This document shows positions 9,952 through 22,111 of a stretch of DNA of 64,000 bases, piece by piece. The notes below the pieces were generated by a model, which ran no database searches, was not told the DNA's origin, and saw only the letters and a list, made by a program, of their open reading frames with translations. How positions within the stretch are numbered: position 1 is the stretch's first letter; every line of letters starts with the position of its first letter. Source of the stretch: Forficula auricularia (Eukaryota; Arthropoda; Insecta; Dermaptera; Forficulidae); contig JALMQS010000275.1 of NCBI GenBank assembly GCA_024734495.1, forward strand, positions 62,001-126,000. Reading direction: 5' to 3'. The position numbers were made by a program, and so were the translations under genes.

Positions 9952-11301
9952 ATTTGAATTAAAAGTAGGTTTTTGATTAAAAATTAACTTTCTGAATGAT
10001 TTAGAACCATGGAACCTAACTTGGGAGTAGTTAAAATGTAATCTTAATCTTAATTAATACTTTGACTTATCTCTGAAGATAAAAAGAAAGATATAAGTAT
10101 ATAATATAGTTTTCCCTTTAATCAAAAAATATACTGTGAAATCAATCATGTGTATTTTTTCACTGAATTTTGAAGACTACCTAGTTTGTTTTGTTATCTT
10201 TTTATAAATTAAATGGTAATGATTCATGGACATGTCCTATTTCCGTTTTCAAGTAAACAGCTACTTGAGAAAATAATTTTTAATGAATAAATATCCAACG
10301 ACTAATATTAACATTTGAAGAAATTTACTTTAAGCTGACTGAAAGGCAATAAATTTCCTTAGGTATTTCTTAATCTAAATACCAAAGTTGTTTACAAAAA
10401 CTTTTGAATGTTGTAATTTTGAATCTAAATTTTTGAATGAAAAATCAAGACTCAGTCTCAGTTTCTGGGAAGGTTTTTGATTTTGTTTCTCCACTCATTG
10501 TTTTGTTTTATTATTGAAAACAAATCACGAGAGGGATGACATCTATTCAAGATACATAGAATTAATAATTCAATGCGAATTCATTTCTAACATCTATTGA
10601 CAACAGCTTGAGGCACTCGCGATCGGTGATTTACAAACATATTATTGTAGGAAGAAACATTGTTGTTCACCGTTAGTGAGTGCCCCAATCGAATACTGAT
10701 TTTCGCTAATTGCACAAAATGATTGATTTCAAAATTATCCCTGTATGCAGTTCAATGAATAAATATAAAGTTTAATAAATTTTATAAATTCACAAAACAA
10801 TAGGTATACATAATACCTTTCACTTAGTTCTTCATTTTATTTAGCCTTATATATAGGCTTTCAAAGGGACCCTTTTTAAAAATATTTCTTTAAAAAAATT
10901 ACTCTGCTTGCCGAAAACGAAAAGAGCTTTTTAACTTGAGAACGTCCAAGTTATTTATTGCGAAAATCATATTAAAATCAAATTTCATACAGCATGTTCA
11001 TGTTACTAAATAGATTATAGCTAGTAAGCTGAAATTCGTCTCGCAAATTTGCGATGATAAACATCCCCTCTCTCCCAAGTTTGAATAATCTACCTCAAAA
11101 CATTGCCAAATCACTAAAATTTCTGGAAAGCGTTCGATCTTGTAAAAGGGAAAGGTTTTCCCTAAAATTTTTTATACCATAAGTATGTATTTTAAGTATA
11201 AGTTATAAGTGCCTATCTAAAATATTTGTATTTTATAGCTTTGAATTATTAATACTAAACTAATATGTAATTAATAAAGAAATGAAATATGTAATATTTA
11301 C
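9952..11301. other. Intron sequence, nothing recognised
   Basis: AT-rich intron between the Tc1-like element and the exon at 11302. No coding relic or paired repeat ends were seen. Confidence 0.5.
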
Positions 11302-11426
11302 CTCTTCGAGGAGCAAGTGGGGTTGACATACATGAAGTACTTGAAGCCTCTTCTGCAACTGAGAGTCGAGTTCTTGGAAGTGGCACAGGGAGAGTTGCCT
11401 CTGGTTCTTTCTCCTCGAAGGGATTG
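11302..11426 (-). CDS. Internal exon (4th seen) with NPF motif
   Basis: A 125-nt exon. Its first base completes a Ser codon (AG + C) from exon 13269-13442; then come 41 codons from NPFEEKEPEATLPVPLPRTR to STPLAPRR, and a final G that begins a Gly codon finished in exon 7092-7246. Acceptor CCAACAG, donor GTAAAT. NPF followed by acidic residues is the usual ligand of EH domains in endocytic proteins. LPVPLPRTR and PLAPRR are proline/arginine-rich SH3-type ligands. This suggests a membrane-traffic or cytoskeletal adaptor, by inference only. Confidence 0.82.
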
Positions 11427-12573
11427 CTGTTGGATGGGTACAAATAGATATTTATTTTAACAAGAAAAGTGTTAAATATAAATCACTAAACCAACATTTC
11501 TTAAAGTTCATACGCAAAGATGCGTATCTTCAATATTTAAACATGTAATAAAATTATTTTTAGAAACATACATACTTCTAAAATTCTCAATATCAAAGAA
11601 AAATTTTTAATTTTTTTTTATACATTTTACTTTTACATTGCTTGTTTGGTTTATGTTAAGAATATACAACAAGGCAGATTAAACCCTGAACCTCTAGCAA
11701 ATAAATTATAACATATTTATTTCAGAAGATTAATTTGGTGCTGTAAACTATTTTTTTATTTTTTTAATATTCCAAAACTTAATTTCATACAACATTATAG
11801 TTATCTGTTTACTTGATTAATTTTATTACAAGTAGATTGTGCCATTTTTGGTAGATTAATGATGTTTTTAATTATACCTATACCTGATATAGTGCGAAAT
11901 ATATGAATAGATATTTTGTTTCAAATCATTTAAAATTTATTTATCACATTCAATTTAATTTAATTTTTTACAAAAATTTTTGAGAAAATAATTTTTTTGT
12001 GATAAGACTTGAAACGTTAATTTATGGAATAGAATTTTTTTGCTGAAATTATAATTTTTAATTAAATGAATAAATAAAAGTTAATTCGTCTTGAAACTAT
12101 TATTTTAATACAAACTTAATACAGGGGCCCACCCCTCTAGATTCATGACACCCCCTAGTTTCATGAAAAGCACTCCAAAAATTTCAATAACGCAGTCTGC
12201 ATCTTAACCCCCCCCCCCCTTTGGACACCCTTGCTTAATATTATTTATTTTATTTTATTTCAAAAATGAACCAAATGCATCTTAAAATGTCTAAAGTTTG
12301 TAACTAAATGCACAAAAGAGGAAATTAGTTACTATGTATTAATTTTCAAATTTTTATTGATGAAAATACTTTTATTAAGTTTTAATTACACTATGCGGGT
12401 CATGCAAGTTTTCATTCAATTTGACTTAAATGGAAAAATATAATCTAAGTATGGCTGAAGTACATGCAAGTCTAGCTATAAATTTTGATAGTTAAAAATT
12501 AACTTTACAATTTTTTCCTAACTTGTTGATTTTTTTCGGTTTGTGTCCATTTTTCAAAAACCCATAGGGTAAA
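11427..12573. other. Intron sequence with C-run, nothing else recognised
   Basis: AT-rich intron. A block at 12120-12235 with CCCC tracts (a C-run near 12210) looks like a decayed repeat but has no recognised ends. Confidence 0.45.
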
Positions 12574-12574
12574 T

Positions 12575-12665
12575 TACATCTAAGTGTGCGGGTAATTGGT
12601 TAACATACTTGAGGGCTTCTACACCTTAAATGTTGCCGGTTCGATCCTGGTCGATTACTCCTGGG
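12575..12665 (+). repeat. tRNA-like SINE head, degraded
   Basis: Contains an A-box-like TAATTGGTTAACATAC and, 50 bases later, a B box GGTTCGATCCTGG, the two internal RNA polymerase III promoter boxes of tRNA-derived SINEs. No cloverleaf with paired acceptor ends was found. Length and boundaries are uncertain. Confidence 0.45.
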
Positions 12666-12853
12666 TTTTCATTTCTTTTTTTTCATATAAAAATAATTTA
12701 AAATATACATAGAATGAACTATCTGTATTGTTTAAAAATTATTTCATTTGGGATGGTGAAATGAATTGTTTTAATAACAAAATTAAAATCTTTAGTCTTA
12801 AAATTAAAATATATTTTGAAACTACTTCTAATCAGAAATTTACATTACTTATG

Positions 12854-13145
12854 CAGTGCTTCCCAACCTGGGGTCCGTGAAAACTTTCAGTAGAGAGTAC
12901 AAATATTTATTTATGAACATTTTTAAAAACATTTGATTAAATTGTTTTGTGAACTTCATGCTATGTATAGTTTTTCTTATTTTATTTTTAAAAACTGTTT
13001 GTAAGTAACTTACTATTGTTTATGATAAAATATAAACATGTGAAATAAAAATTTTGAAGACTAAAATATGAATTTTTTCGGGGGTCCACGAATTATTTTT
13101 TTTAGATTTAGGGGGCTGTGGCATGAACAAGGTTGCGAAGCACTG
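12854..13145. mobile_element. hAT-type MITE
   Basis: 292-bp element with short inverted ends CAGTGCTTCCCAACCT and its near-complement AGGTTGCGAAGCACTG. The CAGNGNTTC end is typical of hAT elements. No coding sequence. The 8-bp flanks do not match clearly, so it is probably old. Confidence 0.7.
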
Positions 13146-13268
13146 ACTAATAGTATTGAAACTTGCAGCCACACTTATAGAGTATTTAAGGTTTTAACAA
13201 AGTTAATATTTTTATAATGTTGTTTAATTTGACATATTCGTATGTAGAAAGTATCTTTCTACTACTAC

Positions 13269-13442
13269 CTTGCATTGAGTGCAGCAGCTGCAGCTTCAGC
13301 TTCTCTTTGTCTCCTAGGCCTAGGAAGACTCCATTGCTCATACCCTCCTTTCGTAGGTGAGGAAGCTCCTGGAGAATTCATCGAGGATCCGGCAGACTGT
13401 CTCTCTCGACGTGAACGTGGTAAAGTAAAATCTTCATATCGG
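13269..13442 (-). CDS. Internal exon (3rd seen), Arg/Ser/Pro-rich
   Basis: A 174-nt exon. Its first base completes a Ser codon from exon 29544-29626; then 57 codons from RYEDFTLPRSRRERQ to the alanine run EAEAAAAALNA; it ends with AG, completed by exon 11302-11426. The acceptor TTCTTCTTTTCAG is strong; the donor is GTAGTA. Contains YEQWSLPRPRR and several RS/SP pairs that look like phosphorylation or SH3-ligand sites. No folded domain. Confidence 0.82.
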
Positions 13443-13484
13443 CTGAAAAGAAGAAAGAAATATAATGATGTAATGACTGCCATA

Positions 13485-14172
13485 TGAGATGGAACTATCA
13501 CATAAAGCTAATTATCAAGAAAACCAGATATATAAATTTTGTATTATATAAGTTGTGTGCAATATTGGATCCAAGTGCTATGAAGGTAATTTATCAGGCT
13601 CTGTTTGAGAGTATAATTAACTATGGTATAATTGCGTGGGGGGTGCATATGATAATGCAACGAAACCACTTATCACTATACTGACTAGACTTATTAAAAA
13701 AATTAAGGTGCAATCTGTCTTGAGTATTTGATAAATCTTTTATTGTGAACTCTGTTGTTTGTTATTATTATGTGTGTAAGATGATGTATGATGAACATAG
13801 TGGCAGAACTAGACATAGATCAATTGTCCTGCAAAAGATTAATAAGTCAATTACCCAAAAATGCCTATTTTGTGGCAATTAAATATTTTAATAAACTCCC
13901 AAATGTTATAAAAAATCTGTCGTGTGACAAGAAAGTATTGAGGAAAAAATTGGTTAAATGGATCGGAATCGGATCGCTGTGATTCACCCTGTGATATGTA
14001 TGTAAATGTGTAATGTGAACTAATGGTTAGGAATGTACACCATATTTCATCTATTGTAATTGTTTGTAAAATTAAATAATTATTAATTTTAATTCGGTCC
14101 TATGTACAGTTGACTTGTCAACTCTACAGGACACGACATATTGTATTTTCTAGATAGATAAATAAAATAAAA
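13485..14172 (+). pseudogene. 3' fragment of a non-LTR retrotransposon (RT C-terminus and 3' UTR)
   Basis: Plus-strand frames show the region after the reverse transcriptase fingers and palm: MKVIYQALFESIINYG then IAWG (residues of the 13484-13684 frame). After frameshifts comes NKLPNVIKNLSCDKKVLRKK (13788-13982), the usual C-terminal end of such ORFs. The sequence ends in a GATAAATAAAATAAAATG tail. It sits in the intron just upstream (gene sense) of the exon at 13269-13442. Confidence 0.65.
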
Positions 14173-14667
14173 TGATTTGAAACACAAATTGGAGGAAAAG
14201 ATGAAAATTTGTTTGCTTTCAGCAACTTTTGAAAATATTACAATTATTTGTCCGTGAATGGTTTCAAGTAAAAACATGAAACTTAACATAAGGTGCAGTT
14301 CATTAATAGAAACTTTGTTTCATTAGGCCCTTCATATAGGTAGGTACTCTTTTCTACATCGCAAATCAAGGTTTGAAATGAAGATAAGTTAAAAATCTTG
14401 AAATAACTTCATAATAATACCCAGACCTAAAGGATTCTCTTTAGCTTTTATTGTCCTTGGTTGTAATTAATTTCGATTTGGTTAGAAAAAAGTTGTTTTT
14501 TGTGAATAAAAAATTGAAGCAAACTTTTCACTTTTTCAAAACTTTTTTGATTTGGAATTTTTTTATGTTGTCAGAAAAGCTGTAACTTATCATAAAGGTA
14601 AATTTTATCTAATTGTTTAATTGAAAAGATTTTGTTTTATAGAGATGAGACTGTTGAATCATAAAGA

Positions 14668-14918
14668 GAAATCAATGAGGTTGTCCTCTGTTTGATGCAA
14701 ATAAACATACCTATACATATAATTTATTTGTTTGAGACTATTATTTCGAAGTTTCGTCATCAGTCTTTTTGATTATAAATATTTTATTTGTTATTTCTCA
14801 TGGGGGTCAATTACCCGATTGATAAAGAAAATTCATTTTGTTGTTATAACAAGCTAGCCACATAAACGATTGTAAATGTTTATTTGCATCAAGCAGAGAA
14901 CATCCTCATTGATTTCTT
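14668..14918. repeat. Foldback with stem-II-less hammerhead-like core
   Basis: Inverted arms of about 40 bp (GAAATCAATGAGGTTGTCCT at 14668 and its complement ending 14918, both including TTTGATGCAAATAAACAT). On the minus strand, 14748-14763 reads CTGATGACGAAACTTC: the CTGANGA and GAAAC boxes joined by a single C with no stem II. A related arm sequence recurs at 30612-30655. Confidence 0.65.
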
Positions 14919-14934
14919 CATTCATTAGTTTCCC

Positions 14935-17484
14935 ATATAAGGATTTGATTTTGTAATATTTTTCTGAATTTTACATAAAGTAATTAATAGAACCATACGA
15001 GAGCTTCTTAAAAATAGCAAATCGATATTTTCTGCTTTTTTTTAAGAAAGTTAACCAAATCAATTCTTAGTTTTGGAAAATACAAAAATCCAGTAAGTAC
15101 AAGAACGAACTTTCTATCATCTTTCATTCTTGAGTTGGCGGGGCTTTCGGAATTCGCTCAGCCAGACACATAGACAAACATAATAAATCATACGTGAACA
15201 TGATTTTCTCAGGTTTCAGACAAACAGGAAAATTTTAACTATAATTTTTAAATAATGTTTGATCGACTGAAATATTCTAGCCAGATTCGAGAGTAATTGT
15301 AATCTAGTTAAAGATGTAATACATTTCTTTTTGCTTTATGTTTGTTTTGTGTAAGAGAATTTTTTGTAGATATCAAACTTTCAAAAGCAATCAGAGGGAG
15401 GTGTACAAAAAAAAAGCCTGAGGTATGAAAATAATAAATATTATCTGACTTAATTTTCTATTTAGCAATTCGATGTTATATAACTAGATACATTCGTGAT
15501 GCAATTAGTCATCTTTTAATGCAATTGCAGTTAATTATGATAAAGTGGTTAGTTGACAAACGAAAAACACAAGTATCAAACAAATAACTCAACCTCATTC
15601 CGAGATAATTCTCACAAAATAAACAGATATTTAAACTTTATTTAATAGAAAAAGCTTTGGTATGTTAAAAATACTAGTTCTTATTTTGATTATAGAAGTT
15701 AAGAAACAAATAGATCATTTAAGTCTTGAATAATGATATAAAAAATAACATCAACGCCGTGTTTAAAGAAAATAAAACGCCTGGAGTAAAAAAGATACTT
15801 CTGGTCCTTCGAGCAAAATCTTGAATTATTTGTACAGGCCAATCAATATCTGCTTAAGTTTTAAATCTTGTTACTTTGCGACTTACACTGGAATTAGCGT
15901 TACAAATATTTTAGAAGTTATAAGATACGGACACCTTGGTTCGCAGTCCGACTTGCATTGGGCCGATTTATTTTTTATTCGATTTATATCTTCTAAGGCT
16001 GTAGTTTACTTTAACTTAGAATTATCTAGGTGAAAGTACTTTTTATAAACTTGAAATAAGAAGACCTCATAATGTGTACTAATTCAAACTTGCACTTATA
16101 TAATTATATACCAAATGTCTGAAACTAAGCAATCGAATTCAAAAACTTCACTCTTTCTTTTTCAATATCGAATATTTAGAAGTAATTAATTTAAATATTA
16201 CACAGAATTCCAATTATAATGGAGTATAAAATAATTAATACGTACTAAAATAAGATTGGCCAAAAATCAATAGAGGTATGCGAAGATTCTAAATTTAGTA
16301 ACAAAGTATTTCCTGAATTAAGCTCATTAGAGAAATTTCTTCCCTCTTTAAAAATCCAGTGGATCATTTCCTATCCTGACTTTAATTATGTTTTCCGATA
16401 TGCACGCTTACTCACATTTCCACTGGTTGAAAGTGAGAGAACAATTCTTCGAAGGAAATAAGCAAATTGAAGGCTCAAGGGCAATTTCAAATATAATTCC
16501 CAGTCTACTTGTATTATATGGTAGATGCTATTATACTAATTGTTCGATTACTTAAATTCTAATTAATTATTTTAGTGATGTTAAAGAGAATATTTAAGCT
16601 GTATTAACTTTAGTGGCTAATTTATTTATTTTAAAATATATTTTAATTTAAAAATAATAATAATAATAATAAACGACAGTTTTAAATGCTTATAGAGTGC
16701 CGTAAGTAGGCAGGTGCAACAGGTGCACCCGCACAAGGCAGAGCACGTAAGGTGTCCCTGAATAAGCCCCAGGATAATAAAATCGCATTTTAAAAATGCT
16801 ACAAAATTATTAAATATAAATAAATTGTTGAATACTATAATAATAAAATTAAGATCTTAGAAAAAAATTACAGTATGTACTTGTTTAATTAATATTAAAA
16901 AAACTTCTACTTCACTCTGCTTACATATTATTTATAATCTAAATAAGCATAATTAACAATTATTAAGTTGAAAATGAACTAAACATAGTATATCAATGGC
17001 AATAATTAGAGCCTGTTTCTTCATTAGAAGACTATATTTTAGTGACAACTTGACAACCTGAATTTAAAACTCGAAATAAAAATAAAATTAAAAAACAATA
17101 ATACTAAAATAATTATAAATACCTAATAATAATAAATGATGGGAAAAATGAAAACTTTCAAGCTCGGAAATCTCTTTGTAAATCTTGGTGATTTTGTAAT
17201 TGTTTCGTCGGTGAGCAGTATGAGCCAAAAGTGTTAAATTTACTTGAATGGGATAGCTTATTAATATAAAATTTTGTACAAAATTTCAGATCATCAGATA
17301 TAACCCCTGAAAAGCTAAGTATATAGTGACTCGATTTTTTTCCTGATTGCTCTGACTTTATCAATCGTGAGTAATCAAACAAAAACAAATATAATCATGC
17401 TTGAAAATTAGTTTTTGGTGTTTCTAAACATAAAAAATAAAAATAAAAAAATAAGCTGACGTGTTTTGATGTGGCCTCCACTTG
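14935..17484. other. Intron sequence, nothing recognised
   Basis: About 2.5 kb of AT-rich intron. Around 16690-16770 there is a short GC-richer block (GTGCCGTAAGTAGG then GGTGCACCCGCAC), possibly a transposon end with no partner found. Confidence 0.4.
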
Positions 17485-18161
17485 ACTTTTCCATACAACC
17501 TGGCCCCTAAAATTATTTATATTCATATATGGGGGGTTGGTTTTTGCATTTTTATACTTCTGGTATTCCACTGATTATGTATACAAAATTTGGTTGAGTT
17601 TGGTAAATGGCCAAGATTTTCATTTTTTAACCCTACACCCCCCCCCCCCATTTTGGCCGGTTAGTTTTTTCGTTTTTAGACTTTCGGGGCTCCACTGATT
17701 ATGTATCCAAAATTTGGCTGAGTTTGCCCAAATTGCCTAGATTTTTAATTTTTAACCGCTCATCCACCCCCTTAATTTTGCGTCGATATGCACCAAAATC
17801 TAATCAGCTCTTAATCTCAATGAACCAAAACTACATGTGAAATTTGGTTTCGATATTCACACTAGTTTTTGAGCTAGCTCGTCCACAAATATTTGGTAAC
17901 GCACAGTCTAACAACCAGACAGACTAACTAACTATGGTAACTAACAGACATTTTGACAAAACAATTATTATCTCAAAAAATATAATTTTCTCGATGTTTA
18001 CTTATTAGGGCTTTTTTGTAGACCGAAATACTCTGGTTTCGCTCAATTTTTTTAATCAAAATAGTTTCAGCCGTTTTTGAGATATTTCGAAAAAAAGAAG
18101 AAAAAAAAACACTTTTTTCATGCACGATTACAATACTTGACCATACCCTGCTTGGTAAAGT
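17485..18161 (+). mobile_element. Non-autonomous element with ACTTTACCA-type ends, copy 1
   Basis: Starts ACTTTTCCATAC and ends GCTTGGTAAAGT. Internally it shares long blocks with copies at 24394-25158 and 28439-29231 (minus): a C-run followed by CACCAAAATCTAATCAGCTC, TTTTTGAGATATTTCG, and the end GATTACAATACTTGACCATA. Two imperfect internal repeats of ~124 bp begin at CTGATTATGTATACAAAATT (17571 and 17695). No ORF. Superfamily not assigned. Confidence 0.65.
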
Positions 18162-19079
18162 AAAAATTAAATTTTTGAGTAAAGTCAAGAAAGATTATTG
18201 GTGTTAAATATCAAAGATCTATAGTTTATGTGTATGTTTAAGAGTTTAGAGATATTTAAAAATTCTTATTTAAAAGAATAAATCTAGTTGAATCCATCGA
18301 ATAAGATTTAAAATCTAAAAATCTCGAAAATAGTCTTTGAATTCTAATAATTTTTAATCAATTAAAGGGAAGCTTCTTTTAACTAAATCCACTATATATA
18401 CTTAGTAAAGATCAGGCGTACTGAATAGTATTTTAAAAAACTATGCAACGTACTAAGCCGCCTTGAAATAAACTTAAGACTGAGAAGTCAAATCTTTGAG
18501 CAATGTCTAATCTTTCCAGTAGGATGCATTCAATGAAATTTCTTATTCACGAGTCTAGGGTCCCAACATATTTGGATGCGGGTCAATATGGAGATGTTTT
18601 TTTTTTGTTTTTGTTTTTTTTGGAATGTGTGGGGGCAATTCGACATTGATTTCTCAATATTTCTTTGATTTGACAATCCTTGGTGTTATTCTGACTATGC
18701 AAATGCATATGTTTGTCGGAACATTGTGTTTATTAGATCAATAGATGTTTAAAAAATTTGAGAGACAGTTTTCAGTGAGTCTTAAAAATTACCCTTCTCC
18801 CTAAACCGAGTAAGCTCAGGGGTGGTAAAATCAAGAATGTTGTAGAATATAATTCGAAAAATAATTTGGTAATTAGAAATCAGTAGTTTTATTTATAGTT
18901 TTAGCAGTAGAACGGGTAACGACTTGACGCTCTTCATGAGACGTATGACTGTTTTGTGTGAATGGGTGGTGGTGATTGAAGATGAGCTCCAGTTTGTATG
19001 AATATAAAATGAATGAATTTCGAAACATTGTGTTAGTAAATTAAATTCGAAAATAAAGAAAAAATTTGATAGACACTAG
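18162..19079. other. Intron sequence, nothing recognised
   Basis: AT-rich with T-runs near 18598-18620. No feature recognised. Confidence 0.4.
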
Positions 19080-19155
19080 GGCCAACAAATATTCGAACCC
19101 GGGACCTGAAGTATTTGATGTGAAACTCTAACCAAGTGAACTAAATGCCCCAAGT
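19080..19155 (-). repeat. tRNA-derived repeat or tRNA pseudogene
   Basis: The minus strand begins GGGGCATTTAGTTCACTTGG (A box TAGTTCACTTGG), has B box GGTTCGAATAT, and ends GTTGGCCCT, giving about 75 nt as in a tRNA. The acceptor arms pair only partly (GGGGCAT against TTGGCCC). More likely a SINE head or decayed tRNA than a working gene. Confidence 0.5.
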
Positions 19156-19663
19156 CCTAAACCATTACTAGAATTCATTTTGTTTCCATGTTTATTTTCA
19201 TGGTTCTATAATGGGTTGCCTATAAGTCTACAATTAAAAGCCCCGCAATTAAATATATTTTCCAAATCAGGTGTTGTAATTAATTGAGAGGAATTTAATA
19301 ATTGTAATTCAATTGGCGGGCAGTTATTGGTTGGGTATTTGTTTTGAATTTTTAGTAGCTGTTTGACTTGCTCATCAACAGTATATGGAGGAACCTTTGT
19401 TGTGGATTGATTTAGTAAATTACTGCTTTCCTTTAACGAAATGATAAACACCAAAAAATTCAAAACTTTTCATTTAAGATGTATTTGTAAAATGATTCTT
19501 ACATGAACGCACAACTTAAACAGAAGTCTTAGATGAAGAATAAGAATATATTAATACCTTGGAAGTGAGAAAACATATTATTTTGACCTTAGGAATGAAA
19601 AACAATAAATAACATACTCCAACTCAAAGTCAAGGGGAAAATACACTTTAATGTACAAATGTA

Positions 19664-20526
19664 CAGTAAAAGCTCCTTATTCGCGCTGCCTTCATTCGCG
19701 TTTTCACTATTCGCGGATTAAAAAAATGCGACCCAATCCCTATATTCGCGGCTAAAAATTTCTTTATTTGCGGATCTGATAAGTACATACATAAGTAATA
19801 ATAAAAGGATTCCAATAGGTATACAACCCAATATCCTTTGTAAATGCCGTCAAATGAACTAATAAAAAAAGTAAAATAGATCTTATTACAACTTTGTCTA
19901 AAGTATGTTGTTAAATGATATCGCCGAGGACTTTGACATAAGCCGCCTTCGCCGCGATCGGTGTTTTTGAGAATGTAAACAAACAGAATGAAAGCAACCT
20001 TATTACTCAATCAAGTGACATCTAGGAATTGATTGAATCGCAAGATGAAGATTTGACTGAAACCGACTTGGAGGAAATGTTAAATTCACACCCCATTGAA
20101 GAAGAGGCTTCAACAAGCACTGGAAACGTGACATTTAATTTTAAAAATCTTAGTGAAGGTTTAAGAATGGCAAATGAGCTTTGCGATTTCTTTATGAACA
20201 TTGATCCGTCTATGGAACGAAGTCTTATTTTTAAGAGGCAAATTGCTAATGCGACTGCTGCGTATCAGTCTGAATGAAGGAGCTTTTAAAAACTGCCAAG
20301 CAAGAGAAAATTACAAAATTCTTCAAACCATTGCCTAAGCCTTAAGATAATTAATCAAAATGTTCAAAAACTTCAATTAAATTGATTTTTTTTATATATT
20401 TTTTTTGTCACCTAGGAACGTATACCCTATAATCCCATATAAATTACCATTCCGTATTCACAGTTTCTCTATTCGCGGCATATTTATGGAACATATATAT
20501 ACCCCGCGAATAAAGAGCTTTTACTG
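19664..20526 (+). mobile_element. Tigger/pogo-type DNA transposon, deletion derivative
   Basis: Inverted ends CAGTAAAAGCTCCTTATTCG at 19664 and the exact complement ending at 20526, flanked by TA on both sides (19662-19663, 20527-20528). TTATTCGCG and CTATTCGCGG repeat inside the ends. Length 863 bp. It keeps only the C-terminal end of a pogo/Tigger transposase (20029-20344). Confidence 0.88.
20029..20344 (+). pseudogene. C-terminal tail of Tigger/pogo transposase with PIP box
   Basis: Residues ESQDEDLTETDLEEMLNS then FNFKNLSEGLRMANEL and MERSLIFKRQIANA match the acidic and helical tail of the pogo/Tigger/jerky family. After a one-base frameshift near 20271 the frame from the ATG at 20274 reads MKELLKTAKQEKITKFFKPL. 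QEKITKFF (20301-20324) fits the Qxx(I/L/M)xxFF PCNA-interacting box known for pogo transposase. DNA-binding and DDE domains are absent. Confidence 0.8.
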
Positions 20527-20529
20527 TAT

Positions 20530-21740
20530 CTATCAATCTATGTATATAGAGAATAAATTAAGGAATATTTCAATAAAAAGTTTGCCTAGTGCACATCACA
20601 TGTCTTCCACATAACCCTGATAAATAACAAAAAATAATTAAAAGAAATATTAGAATTTAATTTTAAAGACGCACTAAAGTAATGCAGTGTTAGACACTAA
20701 GCTCTCTCTAGGTTTCCAACTTAAACTATAAGGTATCACTTTTACTTTTTAAGGTAAATTATTGAATTTTTAATTAAATTTAAACTAATTAAAATAAATT
20801 TAAGTAAAACTATGCGGTGCTTTTCCTCTAAGTGTCACTAGTGAAATAATCTATTCTAAATATTATAGGCAACAAAGAACAATATATTCTTGATAAATAC
20901 CGAAAATTAAAAAAAAAATCATTAGAGCCGTTTTCAGGAAAAGACGTAAATCCTAAAAACATCGGAAGAAAAGAGGTACTTCCGGTTATTTCAGTTTAAA
21001 TCTTTTTGGAATATCTTGAGCTTATAGCTAACTTATTCATACTATACTTATTCTGTATAAGTGAAAGTAAAACTTATATACAAAAATATAATATATATGT
21101 ACTTATTTACTACTACATCAACAGAAGAAACACTCATTAAATTATACTTTATTCTCTTTTACAATGTTTGAACAAGAAATAAATAATTGTGAGGAAATAG
21201 CAAATTTATGGTCAATGCTATTTCATCACATCATTTACAAGATTGGTAGATAATTTACTTCAATGAAAAATAAATATTGTAAGTAAATAGATTGTTTTCT
21301 GTTCAGATGATGTCTATATGATTTGAACAGAGATTAATTGAAGGGAGTCCTTGGCAATGGACAGCTGTTTTCTAGTTGGAACCACCCTGTGAACCGGTTC
21401 GGAACACCCACTGGATTATTAGAAAACCTGCCGTTAAGATAATTGATGTGCTTCGGATTTTCTAGCCATTTAATCCGTGCTCTTCATGACCCATTTTCTC
21501 TCTTTTAGTAAAAAAAATTGAATTTCTCACTTATTCGTAAACTTATTCAGAAGATACTTGGAACAATCGAACAGCTGTTTTAGATTCATGAGAAGGCTAT
21601 CGAATTGCCCTATATTTATAACTTTAGAGACTAGTTTGAACAATTATTGTAAATTATCTATAAAACATTAGGAGAGGTGAATGTAATACGTTTACTTACA
21701 TATTATTATATTATAAGAGTCAAAATATTTAACTCTAATT
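20530..21740. other. Intron sequence, nothing recognised
   Basis: AT-rich intron. No paired repeat ends or coding relic seen. Confidence 0.4.
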
Positions 21741-22111
21741 ACACTGATCGACAAAAATTAAACAAAAATTTCTCCCCGTAAACCTAACAATGGATTCCAA
21801 TAGAGTTTTATACGCTGATTTTCATGCAATTTCCCGATTTTTTACAACTCGTCAGAGTTTTGAGATATTATTGGTCAAAATGACGAAAAAGGCCATTTTG
21901 ACCTATAACGTCAACAAAATATGTATTTTGATTTCAAATATTGCTGTTTAATATTTAATGGGCTCGAAAATAGGTTTTCTTCATTTTGACCGAAAATATC
22001 TCAAAACTCTGACGTGTTGTAAAAAATCGGGCATTGCAAGATAATCAGCGTATAAAACTCTACTGGAATCCATTGTTAGGTTTACGTGGATAAATTTTTG
22101 TTTTGTAGTGT
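21741..22111. mobile_element. MITE-like element with ~70-bp inverted ends
   Basis: 371 bp. The ends ACACTGATCGACAAAAATTA and the complementary TTTTTGTTTTGTAGTGT lead into matching arms that contain GTAAACCTAACAATGGATTC and its inverse GAATCCATTGTTAGGTTTAC. The inner parts also pair (CAAAACTCTGACG). No coding potential. Superfamily not assigned. Confidence 0.75.

Noticed and set aside
13788..13982. Independent 64-residue gene
   Set aside because: It is the C-terminal end of the degraded LINE reverse transcriptase and continues the frame-shifted fragment from 13485.
19080..19155. Functional tRNA gene
   Set aside because: A and B boxes are present but the acceptor stem pairs poorly and no clear anticodon arm was found; a SINE head or pseudogene fits better.
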